Source of the DNA: Microbacterium sp. EYE_78
GTDB lineage: Bacteria; Actinomycetota; Actinomycetes; Actinomycetales; Microbacteriaceae
Assembly (NCBI RefSeq): GCF_023149035.1
Contig: NZ_JAHXMY010000001.1
Coordinates: 682,001-746,000, forward strand
Direction of reading: 5' to 3'
Length of the DNA: 64,000 bases
Positions 8,952-18,589 of the stretch are shown piece by piece. The notes below the pieces were generated by a model. It was given only the letters and a program-made list of their open reading frames with translations, had not been told where the DNA came from and searched no databases. Position 1 is the stretch's first letter. Every line of letters begins with the position of its first letter. A program made the position numbers and the translations under genes.

Positions 8952-9922
8952 CAGGCGGATGCCCTCGCGAGGGGGGCCTCGACGTCGCTCAGCGCGCGCT
9001 CGACGACTGACTCGGCGGTCGTGCCCGAGAACTCCGCCTCGGGGTCCAGCACGAGTCGGTGGGTCCAGACGGGGGCCGCGAGCGCCTTGACGTCGTCGGG
9101 GATGACGTAGTGGCGCCCCTGGGAGGCGGCGACGACGCGCGCGATGCGCATCATCGAGATCGCACCGCGGACCGAGACGCCGAGCTTGGTGGACTCGGAC
9201 TCGCGCGTCGCCTCGACCAGCTGCGCCGCGTAGCGGGCGACCGCGGGGTCGACGTGGACGGACGAGGCGAGGTCGGCCATGTCGGCGACCGCCTTGGTCG
9301 TGATGACGGGCGTGAGCTTGCCCGAGGGGTTGCGGTCGACCTCACCGGCGAGGATGCGCTCGGCGACGGCGAGGGAGGGATACCCGATCGAGGTCTTGAT
9401 CATGAAGCGGTCGAGCTGCGCCTCGGGGAGCTTGTAGGTGCCCGCCTGCTCGATCGGGTTCTGCGTCGCGATGACGAGGAAGGGTCGGCCGACCTCGTGG
9501 GGCACGCCGTCGACGGTGACCCGCGACTCCTCCATGACCTCGAGGAGCGCCGACTGCGTCTTCGGCGAGGCGCGGTTGATCTCGTCAGCCAGGACGATCG
9601 AGGCGAAGACGGGTCCCTTGTGGAACTCGAACTTGTGGTTCTGCTGGTCGTAGATCGTCACACCCGTGACGTCGGAGGGCAGCAGGTCCGGCGTGAACTG
9701 GATGCGGGTCGACGTGCCCTGCACGCTCGCCGCCAGCGCCTTCGCGAGGCTCGTCTTGCCGGTGCCGGGTGCGTCCTCGAGGAGGACGTGCCCCTCGGCG
9801 AGCATGGCGGCCAGCACGAGGCCGACGACCTCGCGCTTGCCCATCAGGGCCTGGTCGACGTTGTCGACGAGGCGCGTGAACGTGTCACGGAACCAGGCCG
9901 CCTGTTCGGGGGTCATGCTCAT
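8951..9922 (-). CDS. MoxR-family AAA+ ATPase
   Basis: This is a 323-residue AAA+ ATPase of typical MoxR length. Walker A is EDAPGTGKTSLAK (about residue 43) and Walker B is IVLADEINRASP (about 108). A sensor-1 ATQNP motif lies near 155 and an Arg-finger region follows. The MSMTPEQ start is chosen because AAGGA stands 8-9 nt upstream on the minus strand; the frame upstream is shadow sequence of the surface-protein gene. MoxR ATPases act as chaperones for VWA/DUF58-type partners, here encoded by the very next gene. It is separated from the giant surface-protein gene by only 37 bp, so both are probably on one transcript. Confidence 0.95.
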   Translation of the reverse strand: MSMTPEQAAWFRDTFTRLVDNVDQALMGKREVVGLVLAAMLAEGHVLLEDAPGTGKTSLAKALAASVQGTSTRIQFTPDLLPSDVTGVTIYDQQNHKFEFHKGPVFASIVLADEINRASPKTQSALLEVMEESRVTVDGVPHEVGRPFLVIATQNPIEQAGTYKLPEAQLDRFMIKTSIGYPSLAVAERILAGEVDRNPSGKLTPVITTKAVADMADLASSVHVDPAVARYAAQLVEATRESESTKLGVSVRGAISMMRIARVVAASQGRHYVIPDDVKALAAPVWTHRLVLDPEAEFSGTTAESVVERALSDVEAPLARASA

Positions 9923-9959
9923 TCGTTCAGTCCTTGCTCTCGAAGGGGGGGATGTGCGA

Positions 9960-12900
9960 TCACGGTCGCGGCCAGAATGTCTTCTCGGTGTCCACACCGT
10001 CACCCCAGCCCTGGATGTCCACCCAGACGTTCTGGCCGTCGCGGCCGACGTAGCACCCGATCTCCTGGTTGCCACGACCGTTGAAATTGATCTGGTATGT
10101 CGAGAACCCGCCGTCGTTGTCACTGACGCAGGTGACGGCACGACTGCCGATGTCGAGGTTCTCCCAGTGCACGTTGTACTTGCGGCAGCCGTTGACGCAG
10201 TTGCCTGCGGCGCCACCCTGTGTCACCCACACGCGCGGCTGAGGAGCGTTCTGTGTCGTGGCCTGAGCGGCGTCAGACGTGTTGCTGCTGCCGTCCGCGC
10301 GCGCGACGACCTCGATCCGGATGGTCTTCTCGTATCCCGGGTTGTACGACCGCGACCCGCCGCCGTTGACGTCGAAGGTCTCCGTGACCGCGCCCGTGAT
10401 CCGGACCGTGCCGGACACTGGGCGGCCATTCGAGGCGGGCAGGTCCCAGCTGACGTCCACGTTCGTCGCGCCGGCGTTCGCCCGCGCACGCGGAGCACCG
10501 ATCTGACCGTAGGGGCGCACCTGGTTCGAGGCGCCCGACGCCGCTCCTTCGTAGGTTGTGCCGTCGGCTGTGGCCACGGCACGCACCCGAACGGAGTACG
10601 TCCCACCGTTGTTCACCGTGCCGTTGCCGATCGTCCCGCTGTTGCTCGTTCCGCCTTCTACCCAATCGGCCCGCCATCCGTTGCCGTTGACGCTGTACTG
10701 GTACCGGATCTCGTTGGCGTTCGCTCCGTTCGACGCGCCGGGCTGCCACTGCACCGTAACCCGGTTGTCGCCCTCGCGGGCGGTGACACCGGTTGGTGCT
10801 CCAGGCGGCGTGAACGCTCGCCTGGGGGCGGACTGCGGACTCGTCTCTCCCCAGCCGGCCTTGTTCCGTGCACGCACGCTGTACGTGTAGTCGGAGGTGG
10901 AGGTGTCCACGGTGACCGCTTGACTCGTCTGCCCGGCGGGAACATCGATCACGTTGATGGTCTGTCCACCGCGGATGACGTTGAGCTGGTAGCCGGCGAT
11001 CGCATCGCCGTTGTTGCCCGGCTCGTTCCAGCTCACCTGCATCTGCGCGCGGTCGCCGACCGGTTGGAGCCGGGCGACGGTCGGCGCGCCGGGCGCCGCC
11101 GGAGGCGCCGCCGGAATCTCACCGGCTGACCACTGCGAGAAGTCGGACGGCTCGGGCGCGCGGTTGTGGGCGCGCACCCGCACCTGGTATTCGGTGCCGT
11201 TCTCCAGTCCGTCCCAGCGGGTCGAGTTCCCGGTCACACCGGTCCGCTGCGCCACCCCGGAGGGGGGTGCCGGCGAGATCTCGAGCGTGAAGGACTCCAC
11301 CGGGGAACCCTCCGTCCGCGGAGTGGTCCACGCCACGTCGAGGCTTCGATCGCCGAAGGTGAGCGTGGGTGGTGCTGGCTGGTCCGGTCGCACGTCCGGG
11401 CGGGCAGTCTCGGAGGGGACCGACGGGTCGGACTCTCCCACGCTGTTGGTCGCGGTGACGGTGAAGTTGTACTCGACATTGTTGGTGAGGCCGTCGAGCG
11501 TGCACGTCGTCGAGGGGCACTCGCGCGTGTATCCCCCTGCAGTCGACCGCACCGTGTACGTCTCGATGCGGCGCCCGTTGTCGACAGGCGGGGTCCAGCT
11601 GAGAACGACCGTCCGACTCTCGACCGCTGTGACGGTGGGCTTGCCCGGTGCGTCGGGGCGCCCTTGCACGGTGATGCGGATGCGACCATCCACCTGTCGA
11701 TCGGCGTCTTGGGTGGCGTCCTGAACGGTGTAGCGGACCACGACGGAGCCGACGAAATCAGATGCTGTCGTGACGCGCACGGTGCCACCGGAGACGTCGA
11801 CATTCGTCACCGCGCCCGTCTCGATCTGCGTGCCCACGATCTCGAGAGGCGTGTCCGGGAAGGGATTGACGTCGTTCCCGAGCACCCCGACGGACACCGT
11901 CTCACCTTGATCCGCCTGCGCGACGATGTCGTCGTTGACGGAGGGCAGCTCGCGCGTCGACGCGGTGACTGCGACCTGGATCGTTCCCACGACCGGCTCG
12001 GTCTGGTTGTCGGTGACCTGGACGTCCAGGGTGAAGCGCGTGCCCTTCGCGACGTCGGGCTGCGCCGACACTTGCAGCGTCTGTCCGTCCACGGAGGCGT
12101 TGACGCCGGCAGGCGGGTCGGACACCAGGGAGAAGGTCAGGTCGTCCAGATCGCCCGGGTCGGGATCGGTCGCCAGTTCACGGAGGCCGAGCGTCGCCGG
12201 GTCCTCTCCGGGGGCGACGTTCATCGTGGCGCCCGCCATCTCCGGCGGCTGATTGTCGGGAGGGAGCACCGTGATCGGGATCGTCAGTGTGGCTTTGCGT
12301 CCCTCGGGATCGTCGGGGCCTGTTCCATCGGTGACCTCGAACGTCAACGCGTCCGCTCCGAAGTAGCGATCGGCGGATGTGTAGGTGAGGGTGCGCTCAT
12401 CGCGTACGAGGTCCCCACCGTTGCTGTGCGCCGCGATCACCTTCTCGGTCTCGGTGATGACGACCTCGCGACCGCCCGATGCACGAACGTACTCGGACAG
12501 CGGCAGCTCGATCGTCTCGCCGCTCTTGACCTCCACCGCGTCGGTCGACAGCAGCGTCGGGGGGAGGTCGGCGAGCGCGGGCACATGGATGAACGCCGCC
12601 GCAACCTGATCGTCCTCGTCTTGAACGACGTACGTGATGAGCTGCCGCTCGTCGGTGACGGAGAGCGACACCCGACCGTCCGCTGTGACACGCGCGTCTG
12701 CACCTCCCTCGCTCAGTGAGACGATCAGGGCCTCACGGGTGCCGTCGGGGTCATCGTCGTTCTCGAGCACATCGAGGGTGACGGTCCCGTCTTCTGCGAC
12801 GTCCTCCGGCCGCACCCGGTCGTCTCGCGCGATGGGACGCGCGAGCGGCACGTCCGGGTCGACCGTTATCTGCACAGACGTCGTTGCCCGAAGACCGCGT

Positions 12901-15900
12901 TCGTCGGCGATCGTGTAGGTCACGCTCGTCTGCATGGGCTCGTCGGGCGCTGTGATCAGCAGCTGAGAGCCGGACACCTCAGCGTCGAGACCCGGGACGT
13001 CGGGAACCTGGATGGCATCCTCGGCGAAGTTGAAGTCGTCTCCATCCGGATCCGAGTCGTTCTGCAACACGTCGACGGCGACCGTTCGGCCGGGCCGCAT
13101 GACGATCGAGTCCCGCACGGCGTAGGGCGCCTGGTTCGTAGACTCCGCCGGAGCGATGCCCACCTCGACGAGAGCGGTTGCCTCCTTGCCCAGGTTGTCG
13201 CGAACGCGGTACTGGAAGCGGTCCACGCCCGTCGAGTCGTCGAAGGCCGTGTACACGAACGAGTCGGCGTCGATGTCGGTCACCGCCCCCTTCGACGGCG
13301 AAGAGGCGAGGCCCACCAGCTCCACGGAATCACCGTCGGCATCGATGCCGTCGAGCTCGATGGGGACGAGCGTCCCCGACCCGGCGAGAGTTCGCACCGT
13401 GACGTCGCGCGGTCGCGGCGCCGCATTCGCCTCGTCGTCGCGCGCGAGGATGCGTATCGTGACGTACCCCGCGTCACGCTGTCCGGTCGAATCCTCGACC
13501 TCGTATGTCGCATTGACGGTCTTCGCCTCAGGACCGGCACGGAACCTGAGGGTGTCTTCGGAGACGAAGAGGTCGCCGTCCTCCTCGTCGACGAGGGGAG
13601 GGACCAGCTCTGGGACGATGTGGATCTCGTCGTTGTTGGGGTGGTAATCGTTGTCCATCACGGGGATGGTGGCGATGTCACCGACACGCACCACGACCTC
13701 GTCGTCGACTGCGATGGGCGGCCGGAGCTTTTCGGGCGCGGGCACCGGTATGACGATGATCTCACCGTCCGCCGACTGCGACCCGTTCGAGATCGTGTAT
13801 CTGACGCGGACCTGCTTGTCGAGCGAACCCTGATCGCTGACACGGATCGTCTCGTGGCCGAGGACGGCGGCCGCAACGCCGCTGTCATCGTCCGCGCCCA
13901 CGGACTGGACGACCAAGATGCCGCCTGCCGGGTCGGTGTCATTGCCGAGAACGTTGACGAGCGCGTCGCCCCCGGCGGGGAGCAGCGCGACATCGCGGAC
14001 CGCGATCGGTGCGACGTCAGCATCCTCCTCGGGGAGGACATCGATACGGACGATGCCTGGTGCACTGTTCGCGCCGGCCGAGGCGAGGTAGGTCGCGTAG
14101 TACGTGCCGGTTTGACCGGACTCGAAGGTGAACGACTTGTCGGGATAGTCCCGCGTGACTTGTCCGCCGTCGACGTCGTCCACGCGGGTCAGCCGAAGTT
14201 GCTCGCTGCCGGTGCTGGTGTCGTTGCTGAGTGGTCGGACGGTGACGGCGCGATCGGGTCGGGTCACGACATGGTCCGCGTTCGTGACGGGGAGGGTCGT
14301 CCCCAGTGGGCGGATCTCGTATCGCGCGACCCCCGGCGCGGCCTCGACGCCGTCCGAGACGGAGACGGGGACGTCCTTTCGTCCTTGCATGCCGCCGATG
14401 GCCCGATAGGTGATCTGACCGTCGGAGGTGAACTCCGCCTCGTCACCGCCATCGGGGGACACGGACTGCAGGAAGATGTCGTCGCCGTCGGGGTCGACCC
14501 AGTCGGTGAGGACGTTGTACGAGACGACGCCGCTCTGCTCGACCGTGATGGCGGTCTTCCGCTTCTGCACCGGCGGCGAGTTCTCGCTCAGCGGGCGCAC
14601 CGTCAGGTCGACGCGTGCGGTGTCCTCGCCCTTGCGGCCGTCCGACACCTTATAGGTGAAGGAGGTCGTGCCGGTCGCGTCCTCGGGCAGCGCGATCTGC
14701 AGCGCCGTCCCGTTGTAGATGGGGGTGATCTCCCCGATCGAGGGCGTGTTCACCACCTCGGCGACGAGCACGTCGCCGTCCGCGTCGAGGTCGTTCTCCA
14801 GGATGGGCAGCACGGTCGTGCGGCCCGGGCGCACGCCGTATCGGTCGTCCTCGGCGACGGGAGGCGTGTTGTTCTCGGTGCGCTCGGGGAGGGTCGACTG
14901 GATCGTCTCCTCGGTCGTCTCCTCCTCCTCTTCACCCTCGCCCTCGGGAGGCGTGATGTCCTCCCAGTTGTCGACCTGCTGCAGCGCGTCGCTGGCCATC
15001 CAGGCGGCCCCGCCGAAGACGTCGTTCAGGACGACGACGTCGCGGTTGACTCGGAAGCGCAGGTCGCTGGTGGGCTCGATGCCCTCGATGGTCTCGGACA
15101 GGTCGGATGCCTCGCCGCGGCAGTCGCGCACGAACGCACCCGATCCCGACCAGGCGCCGTAGGCGCACCCGGCGACGTAGACGGGCTGCGAGGGCGCGCC
15201 CTCGGCCGACGCGTCGACGATCGTGGGGTCGCCGCCGGCCAGTGGCTGGCGGAGCAGGCCGGTTGCGGTCGCCATCGTGACCGCATCCGTCGCGTTCGAG
15301 GGTTGCTGCAGCACGGCATCCGCGGGAGCCTCCATCTGCTGCCCGTCGCTCGTGTACAGCGTGGAGGTGTCGCGGTCGAGGACGACGCTGACGCCGCCGA
15401 CCGAGGTCATCGTGATCTCGTGTCCCTCTTCGACCCCTTCGAGCTCGCGCTCGGCGGTCTGCTCGAAGGTGCCGTCCGCACCGGGCGCGTAGGCGTAGAG
15501 CATCCGCTCCTTAGGCGAGACCGCGTACACGACGCCCGCGGTGCTCACCGTCGCCACGGCGCCGCGCCCCAGCTCGGCGATGGGGTCGCCCGCCTCTTTG
15601 CCCACCGCCCCGATCGAGGTGAAGGGGGCCGCGCGGAGCGCGCCGCTCTCGTCGAGGACGGCGACGGCGGGACCGCCCAGGATCACCTGGGCGCCGGAAG
15701 GGAGGTCGGCGCTGTCGGAGAGGACGACGCGTGCGGGATCGATCGCGGTGGCGGTGTTCTCGGTCTGGTCGGTCACCAGCACCCGGTTGCCTGCCTGCTG
15801 GATGTCGTACTCGGGCGAGAGGGTGCGCAGGCCCCCGTCGAGCAGTCGTGACTCGTTGTTGAAGTGCCCGACGAGCAGGCTCGTCTGCTTGGTCAGCCAG

Positions 15901-16046
15901 ACACCGCCGTCGTTGAGGTCGACCTCGGTCGTCGGCTCGCCTTCGTAGGTCAGCGCGAGCACGCCGATCGTGACGGCCGCGACCGTCACGGCGCCGATCG
16001 AAGCGAGCGTCTTCGGACGCGCGCGGAGCCACGCGAAGGACTTCAT
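9960..16046 (-). CDS. Giant membrane-anchored surface protein with cadherin/Ig-like and FN3 repeats
   Basis: The protein has 2028 residues. One N-terminal membrane helix (about residues 14-36) acts as an uncleaved anchor or signal. Residues about 40-360 have short beta-propeller-like repeats, then comes an acidic E/T-rich hinge (about 370-390). About 11 cadherin/bacterial-Ig-like repeats of ~95 residues follow (about 395-1480). They recur around P-x-A-x-D-D, V-R-P-G-R-T and N-D-x-D-x-D-G-D signatures, the last being Ca-binding-like. Five FN3 domains come next (about 1480-1940). The final ~85-residue module has four Cys and ends ...KTFWPRP. No LPXTG or C-terminal membrane helix is present. The ATG at 16046 is preceded by GGGGGAGG at good spacing; a GTG 36 bases upstream is a weaker alternative. 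It heads the MoxR/DUF58/FHA/PP2C/kinase operon and probably spans the cell wall as an adhesin or ligand for the kinase ectodomain (inference). Confidence 0.9.
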   Translation of the reverse strand: MKSFAWLRARPKTLASIGAVTVAAVTIGVLALTYEGEPTTEVDLNDGGVWLTKQTSLLVGHFNNESRLLDGGLRTLSPEYDIQQAGNRVLVTDQTENTATAIDPARVVLSDSADLPSGAQVILGGPAVAVLDESGALRAAPFTSIGAVGKEAGDPIAELGRGAVATVSTAGVVYAVSPKERMLYAYAPGADGTFEQTAERELEGVEEGHEITMTSVGGVSVVLDRDTSTLYTSDGQQMEAPADAVLQQPSNATDAVTMATATGLLRQPLAGGDPTIVDASAEGAPSQPVYVAGCAYGAWSGSGAFVRDCRGEASDLSETIEGIEPTSDLRFRVNRDVVVLNDVFGGAAWMASDALQQVDNWEDITPPEGEGEEEEETTEETIQSTLPERTENNTPPVAEDDRYGVRPGRTTVLPILENDLDADGDVLVAEVVNTPSIGEITPIYNGTALQIALPEDATGTTSFTYKVSDGRKGEDTARVDLTVRPLSENSPPVQKRKTAITVEQSGVVSYNVLTDWVDPDGDDIFLQSVSPDGGDEAEFTSDGQITYRAIGGMQGRKDVPVSVSDGVEAAPGVARYEIRPLGTTLPVTNADHVVTRPDRAVTVRPLSNDTSTGSEQLRLTRVDDVDGGQVTRDYPDKSFTFESGQTGTYYATYLASAGANSAPGIVRIDVLPEEDADVAPIAVRDVALLPAGGDALVNVLGNDTDPAGGILVVQSVGADDDSGVAAAVLGHETIRVSDQGSLDKQVRVRYTISNGSQSADGEIIVIPVPAPEKLRPPIAVDDEVVVRVGDIATIPVMDNDYHPNNDEIHIVPELVPPLVDEEDGDLFVSEDTLRFRAGPEAKTVNATYEVEDSTGQRDAGYVTIRILARDDEANAAPRPRDVTVRTLAGSGTLVPIELDGIDADGDSVELVGLASSPSKGAVTDIDADSFVYTAFDDSTGVDRFQYRVRDNLGKEATALVEVGIAPAESTNQAPYAVRDSIVMRPGRTVAVDVLQNDSDPDGDDFNFAEDAIQVPDVPGLDAEVSGSQLLITAPDEPMQTSVTYTIADERGLRATTSVQITVDPDVPLARPIARDDRVRPEDVAEDGTVTLDVLENDDDPDGTREALIVSLSEGGADARVTADGRVSLSVTDERQLITYVVQDEDDQVAAAFIHVPALADLPPTLLSTDAVEVKSGETIELPLSEYVRASGGREVVITETEKVIAAHSNGGDLVRDERTLTYTSADRYFGADALTFEVTDGTGPDDPEGRKATLTIPITVLPPDNQPPEMAGATMNVAPGEDPATLGLRELATDPDPGDLDDLTFSLVSDPPAGVNASVDGQTLQVSAQPDVAKGTRFTLDVQVTDNQTEPVVGTIQVAVTASTRELPSVNDDIVAQADQGETVSVGVLGNDVNPFPDTPLEIVGTQIETGAVTNVDVSGGTVRVTTASDFVGSVVVRYTVQDATQDADRQVDGRIRITVQGRPDAPGKPTVTAVESRTVVLSWTPPVDNGRRIETYTVRSTAGGYTRECPSTTCTLDGLTNNVEYNFTVTATNSVGESDPSVPSETARPDVRPDQPAPPTLTFGDRSLDVAWTTPRTEGSPVESFTLEISPAPPSGVAQRTGVTGNSTRWDGLENGTEYQVRVRAHNRAPEPSDFSQWSAGEIPAAPPAAPGAPTVARLQPVGDRAQMQVSWNEPGNNGDAIAGYQLNVIRGGQTINVIDVPAGQTSQAVTVDTSTSDYTYSVRARNKAGWGETSPQSAPRRAFTPPGAPTGVTAREGDNRVTVQWQPGASNGANANEIRYQYSVNGNGWRADWVEGGTSNSGTIGNGTVNNGGTYSVRVRAVATADGTTYEGAASGASNQVRPYGQIGAPRARANAGATNVDVSWDLPASNGRPVSGTVRITGAVTETFDVNGGGSRSYNPGYEKTIRIEVVARADGSSNTSDAAQATTQNAPQPRVWVTQGGAAGNCVNGCRKYNVHWENLDIGSRAVTCVSDNDGGFSTYQINFNGRGNQEIGCYVGRDGQNVWVDIQGWGDGVDTEKTFWPRP

Positions 16047-16136
16047 ACGAGCTCGGCCTCCCCCGGGCAGTCGAGTGTGCACGGCGAGGAGCCCCGTTCC
16101 ACCGTTCGGGCTCAGCGCTGCGAGTTGACGACGAAA

Positions 16137-16192
16137 AGCCTAAGCGAGGGATGAATTTCCGGCGAGCGCGTGACGTGGGGAGTTCTCCCCAC
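16137..16192 (-). promoter_or_regulatory. Probable control region of the surface-protein operon, with a perfect 18-bp palindrome
   Basis: The palindrome GTGGGGAGTTCTCCCCAC (16175-16192) has 8-bp perfect arms around a 2-bp centre, typical of a dimeric-repressor operator rather than an RNA hairpin. On the minus strand a TAGGCT hexamer (16142-16137) is a reasonable -10 about 95 bp before the start codon; no good -35 is seen. The same spot also lies downstream of the UvrA-like gene, so a role at that gene's end cannot be excluded. Confidence 0.4.
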
Positions 16193-16237
16193 TTATGCTC
16201 TTCTGCCCGGTGAGCCCGGACGAACGGATGCCGCGGC

Positions 16238-18586
16238 TCACCGCCCCACGTAGCGGGCGAGGTGCTCGCCGGTGACGGTGCTCCGCGAGTCGACGAGCTC
16301 GGCGGGCGTCCCCTCGAAGACGACGCGGCCGCCGTCGCGGCCCGCCCCGGGTCCGAGATCGATGATGTGGTCGGCGTGCGCCATCACCGCCTGATGGTGC
16401 TCGATGACGATGACGGAGTTGCCGGCATCCACCAACCGGTCGAGCAGGGCGAGCAGGTTGTCGACGTCGGCGAGGTGCAGACCCGTCGTCGGCTCGTCGA
16501 GGACGTAGACCGCACCCTTCTTCGCCATCGCGATCGCGAGCTTCAGCCGCTGCCGCTCGCCGCCGGAGAGCGTGTTGAGGGCCTGGCCGAGGGTGATGTA
16601 GCCGAGTCCGACGTCGATCATGCGCGACAGGGTCGTCTTGGCGGGGCCCGAGGTGAACCCGTGCGCCTCCTCCGCCGACATCGCGAGCACTTCGGCGATG
16701 TTCTTGCCGTCGAGGGTGTACTCCAGCACGGCGTCGCTGAAGCCGGAGCCGTCGCAGACCTCGCAGCGGGTCTCGACGCTCTGCGTGAAGCCGAGGTTCG
16801 TGATGATCACCCCGAGCCCCTTGCAGGCGGGGCAGGCGCCCTCGGAGTTCGCGCTGAACAGCGACGCCTTGACCCCGTTCGCCTTCGCGAAGGCCGTGCG
16901 GATGGCGTCGAGCACACCGGTGTAGGTCGCAGGGCTCGAGCGGCGTGATCCCTTGATGGGCGACTGGTCGACGACGACCACGTCGTCGAAGGCGGGGACG
17001 TTGCCGTGGATGAGGGAGGACTTGCCCGACCCTGCCACCCCGGTGACGACGGTCAGCACCCCGAGCGGGATGTCGACGTCGACGCCGGTGAGGTTGTGCT
17101 GCGTCGCACCCCGGATCTCGAGCGCGCGCGAGGAGGTGCGCGAGGTCGTCTTCAGGGCGGCCCGGTGGTCGAGGTGCCGCCCGGTGAGGGTGTCCGACGC
17201 GCGGAGGCCTGCGACGTCGCCCTCGAACATGATCTCGCCGCCGCGCGATCCGGCGTGGGGCCCCAGGTCGACGACGTGATCGGCGATCGCGATGACCTCG
17301 GGCTTGTGCTCGACCACCAGCACCGTGTTGCCCTTGTCGCGCAGGAGCAGCAAGAGGTCGTTCATCCGCTGGATGTCATGCGGGTGGAGGCCGGCGGTGG
17401 GCTCGTCGAAGACGTAGGTGACGTCGGTCAGCGCCGAACCGAGGTGCCGGATCATCTTGGTGCGCTGCGCCTCGCCGCCGGACAGCGTGCCCGATGAGCG
17501 GTCGAGCGAGAGGTAGCCGAGCCCGATGTCGATGAACGAGGTGATGACCTTCTGCAGCCCCGACAGCAGCGGGCCGACCGCCGACCCGTCGATGGTGTCG
17601 AGCCAGGCGGCGAGGTCGGTGATCTGCATCGCGGCGACCTCGGCGATGTTGACGCCGGCGATCCTCGACGAGCGCGCTCCTTCGTTCAAGCGGCTGCCCC
17701 CGCAGTCGGAGCAGGGCAGGAACTTCACGGCCCGGTCGACGAAGGCGCGGATGTGCGGCTGCAGCGACTCGCGATCCTTCTGCAGGAACGACTTGGTGAT
17801 CTTCGGAACGAGCCCCTCGTAGGTCATGTTCATGTTCTGGAACTTGACCTTGGTCTGCTCCTTGTACAGGAAGTCGGCGCGCTCCTGCTCGGTGTAGTCG
17901 GCGATCGGCTTCGCGGCATCCAGGAATCCGGACTCGGTGAAGATGCGCACCATCCAACCGTCGACGTTGTACCCGGGGACCGTGATCGCCCCCTCCGACA
18001 GGGACTTCGAGCTGACGAAGAGCTCGTCGAGATCGACGTCGCTGACCTCGCCGAGTCCCTCGCACCGCGGGCACATGCCGCCGGTGATCTCGAAGGTCCG
18101 GTGCTCGCGCGTCCCCTTCTTCGCACCGGTGGCGATGGTGACCGCTCCCGATCCCGACACCGAGGGGACGTTGAACGAGAACGCCTGCGGCGATCCCACA
18201 TGCGGCTGCCCGAGTCTGCTGAACAGCAGCCGGAGCATGGCGTAGGCATCGGTCACGGTGCCGACGGTCGAACGGGCGTTGGCACCCATCCGCTCCTGGT
18301 CGACGATGATCGCGGGGCTGACGTTCTCGAGACCGTCGACCTCGGGCCGGCTCAGCTGCCCCATGAACTGCTGCACGAACGTCGGATAGGTCTCGTTGAT
18401 GAGGCGCTGCGACTCGGTCGCGATCGTCCCGAAGACGAGGGACGACTTGCCCGAGCCGCTGACACCGGTGAAGACGGTCAGTCGGCGTTTGGGGATCTCG
18501 ACGTCGATGCCCTTGAGGTTGTTCTCGCGAGCACCGATGACGCGGATGACGTCGTGGGAGTCGGCGATGTGCTCGGCGGATGCCAC
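16238..18586 (-). CDS. Short UvrA-like ABC ATPase (UvrA2/DrrC type)
   Basis: This is a 782-residue UvrA paralogue. Two ABC modules are present: the first Walker A is TGVSGSGKSSLV (about residue 41) and the second TGVAGSGKSSLIHG (about 515). The signatures SGGEAQR and SGGERQR are both present, with paired CxxC zinc elements (CPRCEGLG, CPACKGLG and others). It is shorter than canonical UvrA (about 940-970), because the insert after the first Walker A that binds UvrB is missing. Such proteins are known as UvrA2 or as DrrC-type drug-tolerance proteins that strip intercalators from DNA, and they do not act in the normal UvrABC pathway. The GTG start has GAGGG upstream, and the gene follows the cupin gene by 3 bp, so they are co-transcribed. 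A physiological substrate cannot be read from sequence. Confidence 0.88.
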   Translation of the reverse strand: MASAEHIADSHDVIRVIGARENNLKGIDVEIPKRRLTVFTGVSGSGKSSLVFGTIATESQRLINETYPTFVQQFMGQLSRPEVDGLENVSPAIIVDQERMGANARSTVGTVTDAYAMLRLLFSRLGQPHVGSPQAFSFNVPSVSGSGAVTIATGAKKGTREHRTFEITGGMCPRCEGLGEVSDVDLDELFVSSKSLSEGAITVPGYNVDGWMVRIFTESGFLDAAKPIADYTEQERADFLYKEQTKVKFQNMNMTYEGLVPKITKSFLQKDRESLQPHIRAFVDRAVKFLPCSDCGGSRLNEGARSSRIAGVNIAEVAAMQITDLAAWLDTIDGSAVGPLLSGLQKVITSFIDIGLGYLSLDRSSGTLSGGEAQRTKMIRHLGSALTDVTYVFDEPTAGLHPHDIQRMNDLLLLLRDKGNTVLVVEHKPEVIAIADHVVDLGPHAGSRGGEIMFEGDVAGLRASDTLTGRHLDHRAALKTTSRTSSRALEIRGATQHNLTGVDVDIPLGVLTVVTGVAGSGKSSLIHGNVPAFDDVVVVDQSPIKGSRRSSPATYTGVLDAIRTAFAKANGVKASLFSANSEGACPACKGLGVIITNLGFTQSVETRCEVCDGSGFSDAVLEYTLDGKNIAEVLAMSAEEAHGFTSGPAKTTLSRMIDVGLGYITLGQALNTLSGGERQRLKLAIAMAKKGAVYVLDEPTTGLHLADVDNLLALLDRLVDAGNSVIVIEHHQAVMAHADHIIDLGPGAGRDGGRVVFEGTPAELVDSRSTVTGEHLARYVGR

Positions 18587-18589
18587 GGC

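Noticed and set aside
13620..15851. 743-residue plus-strand frame opposite the giant surface-protein gene
   Set aside because: The minus-strand frame has clear repeated Ig-like domains and a ribosome-binding site; the plus-strand frame is a shadow.
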